Of a DNA stretch of 64,000 nt, positions 61,503-64,000 are shown one piece after another (within the stretch, counting starts at the first letter, position 1; every line of letters begins with the position of its first letter). The notes below the pieces were generated by a model. That model had not been told where the DNA came from, ran no database searches, and saw only the letters and a program-made list of their open reading frames with translations. Made by a program: the position numbers and the translations under genes. The DNA lies in NCBI GenBank assembly GCA_964565335.1, contig CAZMEN010000002.1:1-64000 (forward strand), written 5' to 3'. The DNA comes from Litorimonas sp964565335 (lineage in GTDB: Bacteria; Pseudomonadota; Alphaproteobacteria; Caulobacterales; Maricaulaceae).

Positions 61503-62952
61503 TACTGACCTCAAAATTATCCCAGATTGGTTCTTTTAAGCGACGCTTAAACTCTAGAGAAGACCCCGGCCAATTATTCGTGACGCGGTCTCCGTCCTTA
61601 TACCAACTGGCGTCTATCTTAGCCCAGGCCAGTTTAGATAAACGGCTTTGCATCTCATCATTAAATTTGGCTTCAGCTTGGGGCTTCACGGTAATCGTCC
61701 CTTGCTCCGCCTTCGCCATGAGTTTCAATATATAGCCAACCTGCTGCTCTAATTTGAAAATTATGGAGGTGTGTCCGGTATTCGTATTGGGGCCATAGAG
61801 AATGAAAAGGTTTGGAAAATCGGACACCATTGTACCGTAATAGGCATAGGCCCCGCCTGCCCACTTTTTCGTCAACGTGGTCCCATTCGAGCCCCGCACC
61901 TCAATCGCTTTCAAAAACGGATTTGTATGAAAGCCGGTCGCAAAAACGACGACATCATGCGCACGGTTTATTCCCTCTTTATCACCGACGCCTGTTTTAC
62001 TAAAGGCTCCGACGCCCCCATCAACCACGTCTACATTGTCACGCGCCAGGGCGAGGAAATATTTGTCTGACAGCAAGACGCGTTTCGCGCCAATCGGATA
62101 ATCAGGCGTCAGAACATCCCGCAGGTTTTTATCTTTGATAGATTTGCGAAGATGACGTTTAGACATTATCCGTCCCGCCCAAGCCGCCACAGGATTACCT
62201 TTAATCATGGGCCAGAGACCATACTCGCCCAAACACCAAATGTGGAATCGATAAATATTCGTCAGCCAAGGAAAGCATCGCCCTAAAGCCTTTTCTAATT
62301 TGGAATAAGGTCGATCGCCTTTTGGTATTACCCAATTTGGCGTGCGGTGATAAATAGTGAGTTTCCCTGCCGTTTCAGCGACTTCGGGGATGAGTTGAAC
62401 AGCACTGGCCGCGTTACCAATAACGGCAACATTTTTCCCTTTCAGAGATACATTATGATCCCACTGCGCAGAGTGAAAGCTGATGCCCCCATAATCCTCA
62501 CGGCCTTTAAAGTCAGGTATATTAGGGTGATGAAGTTGACCAATAGCGCTCACGAGAAAACGACATTCGAGGGTCTTGCTATCTGATAAACAGAGTGTCC
62601 AAACAGTCCCATCAAAAGAGGCAGAGACCACTTCGGATTGGAATTTCACATGACGGCTTAAGTCACGCTCATCCGCGAACCTATTTATGTATTGCAAAAT
62701 TTGCGGTTGTTTTGCCCATTTGAAATCCCAGGTCGGATTGCGCGCAAACGAGTAGGAATAAAGCGCGCTCGGCACATCGCACTCAGCGCCTGGATAGGTA
62801 TTTTCCCGCCACGTTCCGCCTATGGCGTTAGCTTTTTCCAAAATGAGGAAATCATCATCGCCCTGTTCTTTTAGCTTAGCGGCCATACATAAACCGCCAA
62901 AACCGGAACCGATTATCAGCGTATGCCAGTGCTTGTTCATCTTAACGCTCAT
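61489..62952 (-). CDS. Baeyer-Villiger-type flavin monooxygenase
   Basis: A 487-residue FAD- and NADPH-dependent monooxygenase. The FAD loop is GSGFGG (15-20). The type I BVMO fingerprint F-x-G-x3-H-x3-W-D is seen near 145-165, reading FKGREDYGGISFHSAQWDH with a short insertion. The second Rossmann motif GNAASA (in VAVIGNAASAVQLIPE) and DVVVFATGFHTNPF follow. It would insert oxygen into a ketone to give an ester or lactone. The start overlaps the symporter stop (ATGA), and the next gene is the esterase, suggesting a ketone-degrading operon. Confidence 0.9.
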   Translation of the reverse strand: MSVKMNKHWHTLIIGSGFGGLCMAAKLKEQGDDDFLILEKANAIGGTWRENTYPGAECDVPSALYSYSFARNPTWDFKWAKQPQILQYINRFADERDLSRHVKFQSEVVSASFDGTVWTLCLSDSKTLECRFLVSAIGQLHHPNIPDFKGREDYGGISFHSAQWDHNVSLKGKNVAVIGNAASAVQLIPEVAETAGKLTIYHRTPNWVIPKGDRPYSKLEKALGRCFPWLTNIYRFHIWCLGEYGLWPMIKGNPVAAWAGRIMSKRHLRKSIKDKNLRDVLTPDYPIGAKRVLLSDKYFLALARDNVDVVDGGVGAFSKTGVGDKEGINRAHDVVVFATGFHTNPFLKAIEVRGSNGTTLTKKWAGGAYAYYGTMVSDFPNLFILYGPNTNTGHTSIIFKLEQQVGYILKLMAKAEQGTITVKPQAEAKFNDEMQSRLSKLAWAKIDASWYKDGDRVTNNWPGSSLEFKRRLKEPIWDNFEVSNAKS

Positions 62953-64000
62953 TCACGTAAACGCCCCACACTCAAGACGATCAACGCAGCAAACCATGAC
63001 ACCCACTTTTCCATCACATCCGCAAAGGCCCCCTCAACATTGGCAAAGCCGACGGCAATGAAGAAACCCAAAAGAATAGCGAGTAAAATATATCCACCGC
63101 TTACGCGCCAACCCAAACAGCGCACTAAAACTACGGGTCCGAACGCCGCTCCCAAGGCGACCCAACTGAACAAGACGCGGCTAAAAATATCTTTGGGCAT
63201 GAAGAGCGTCATTAAGACCGCCACGACGGCAATCGCCACCATCGCCAATCGTCCGAATAATAAAGCGCGTTCAGGACTGGAATACTCCGCCCCCAAATCA
63301 TGAGACACCGCAGAGGCTGCGGCGAGGAGGAGGCTATCCACTGTGGACATAACCGCCGATAAAACAGCCGCAGTCACAATGCCTGCCAACACGGCGGGTA
63401 AGAAGGCTTTCGCAGCTGCAAAAAACAAGCCCTCCGTGCCTGTTTCAATCCCGCTCGCACGTCCTGCAAAGGCCAAACAAATAAGCCCTGAATAAATAAT
63501 CACGCCCCATATAATTGTAATAGCTGCGCCCTGAACACGCTCGGCCTGCGAGCGAACAGACATAATACGGTTGAGGAGTTGCGGTTGGCCGAGCGCGCCT
63601 AACCCCGTTCCGAAGAGGCCCATAATTAACCCTATTCCCGCCATCCCCGCAGCCCCGCCGGAGACGCTGAAATATGATTTTGGTTCGCTTTGGTGGAGCG
63701 TCTCCATGACAGCGCCCAGCCCACCCACGCTTTGCACTGCCGCTATCGGGACGAGGACACAGGCAGCCATCATCACAACCGCTTGTAAAGCGTCTGTCAC
63801 ACTCGCCGCCAAGAACCCGCCTAACAAACAATAAGCGACAATAACCACGGCGCCTATAAGTATCGCTTCGACGGCGCTAATGCCGAACACCTCGGTCAAG
63901 GCATTCCCTGCCGCTTGGAATTGCGAAGATATATAGAAAACAAAACAGAATAATATCATCAGGGCACAAACAGGGCCGATGATCCGACGCCATTTATCTT
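62949..64000 (-). CDS. Sodium:solute symporter (SSS/PutP type), 5' end outside window
   Basis: The 3' part of a sodium:solute symporter, at least 350 codons, running off the right edge with no stop. Conserved segments are KWRRIIGPVCAL near the edge, GGFLAASVTDALQAVVMM, GIGLIMGLFGTGLGALGQPQLLNRIMSVRSQ and FAAAKAFLPAVLAGIVTAAVLSAVMSTVDSLLLAAASAVSHDL, the last being the family's sodium/substrate region. Sequence is closest to PutP-type proline symporters by eye; the true substrate is uncertain. Its stop overlaps the start of the BVMO gene (ATGA), so it may lead the symporter-BVMO-esterase operon. Confidence 0.9.
   Translation of the reverse strand, partial: DKWRRIIGPVCALMILFCFVFYISSQFQAAGNALTEVFGISAVEAILIGAVVIVAYCLLGGFLAASVTDALQAVVMMAACVLVPIAAVQSVGGLGAVMETLHQSEPKSYFSVSGGAAGMAGIGLIMGLFGTGLGALGQPQLLNRIMSVRSQAERVQGAAITIIWGVIIYSGLICLAFAGRASGIETGTEGLFFAAAKAFLPAVLAGIVTAAVLSAVMSTVDSLLLAAASAVSHDLGAEYSSPERALLFGRLAMVAIAVVAVLMTLFMPKDIFSRVLFSWVALGAAFGPVVLVRCLGWRVSGGYILLAILLGFFIAVGFANVEGAFADVMEKWVSWFAALIVLSVGRLRE

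Overview
This is 64 kb of a free-living alphaproteobacterial chromosome. The gene order and regulators point to the Caulobacterales/Maricaulales side (Hyphomonadaceae or Robiginitomaculaceae-like). Evidence for this placement is a ChpT phosphotransferase gene, two exact TTAA-N7-TTAAC sites of the CtrA type, the lysA / low-complexity DUF4175 / zinc-ribbon / ftsE / ftsX / ydcF block, and the thrS-yidD-NifU-like block. Base composition is moderate, roughly half G+C, and coding density is high. I see no rRNA, tRNA, CRISPR array, prophage or insertion sequence. The content is mostly housekeeping. The assignment is inferred from gene content, not from a database search.

Layout. 1-8.6 kb: secreted protein, LptM-like lipoprotein, lysA, DUF4175 protein, zinc-ribbon protein, ftsE-ftsX and a YdcF-type protein. 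8.6-14.2 kb (minus strand): tyrosine-pathway dehydrogenase, chorismate mutase, a methyltransferase, a GGDEF/EAL protein coupled to a small membrane protein, and a GT2 glycosyltransferase. 14.4-16.1 kb: an ArnT-like glycosyltransferase. 16.1-20.9 kb (minus): thrS, yidD and a NifU-like scaffold gene, with a DUF5060 lipoprotein gene sitting between yidD and the scaffold gene. 21-22.7 kb: cysK plus a ThiF/MoeB-type E1-like gene. 22.8-29 kb: small secreted protein, sulfotransferase-like plus class IV aminotransferase pair, secreted MBL hydrolase, 2-hydroxyacid dehydrogenase, SH3 protein, a 24-residue membrane microprotein and mtnP. 29-37.4 kb (minus): M13 peptidase and a complete RND efflux system (outer-membrane factor, adaptor, pump).

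37.6-40.5 kb: phoR-phoU-phoB with no pst transporter genes, and a Pho-box array in front of phoU. 40.6-43.5 kb: aspartate/aromatic aminotransferase and an AGCS symporter. 43.6-46.9 kb: chpT followed by a CheA-like protein lacking the phospho-histidine, an intact CheY-like receiver and a CheR-like protein with altered active-site motifs. 47-50.5 kb: pheS (broken only by a 10-N assembly gap) and pheT. 50.6-54.1 kb: acyltransferase, GNAT, an AT-rich membrane protein, an SDR and a decayed VOC gene remnant. 54.2-60.6 kb: a fatty-acid beta-oxidation locus (MaoC hydratase, SDR, two divergent thiolases, FadB/J-type fusion). 60.6 kb to the end: an alpha/beta hydrolase, a Baeyer-Villiger-type flavin monooxygenase and the 3' part of a sodium:solute symporter.

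How they fit together. The fatty-acid, ketone and ester genes at 54-63 kb form a lipid or ketone catabolic region. The best candidate for something under-described is the chpT-linked set of chemotaxis-derived proteins, together with the two CtrA-like sites in front of cell-envelope genes. The phoU-phoB promoter architecture is the second most interesting signal.
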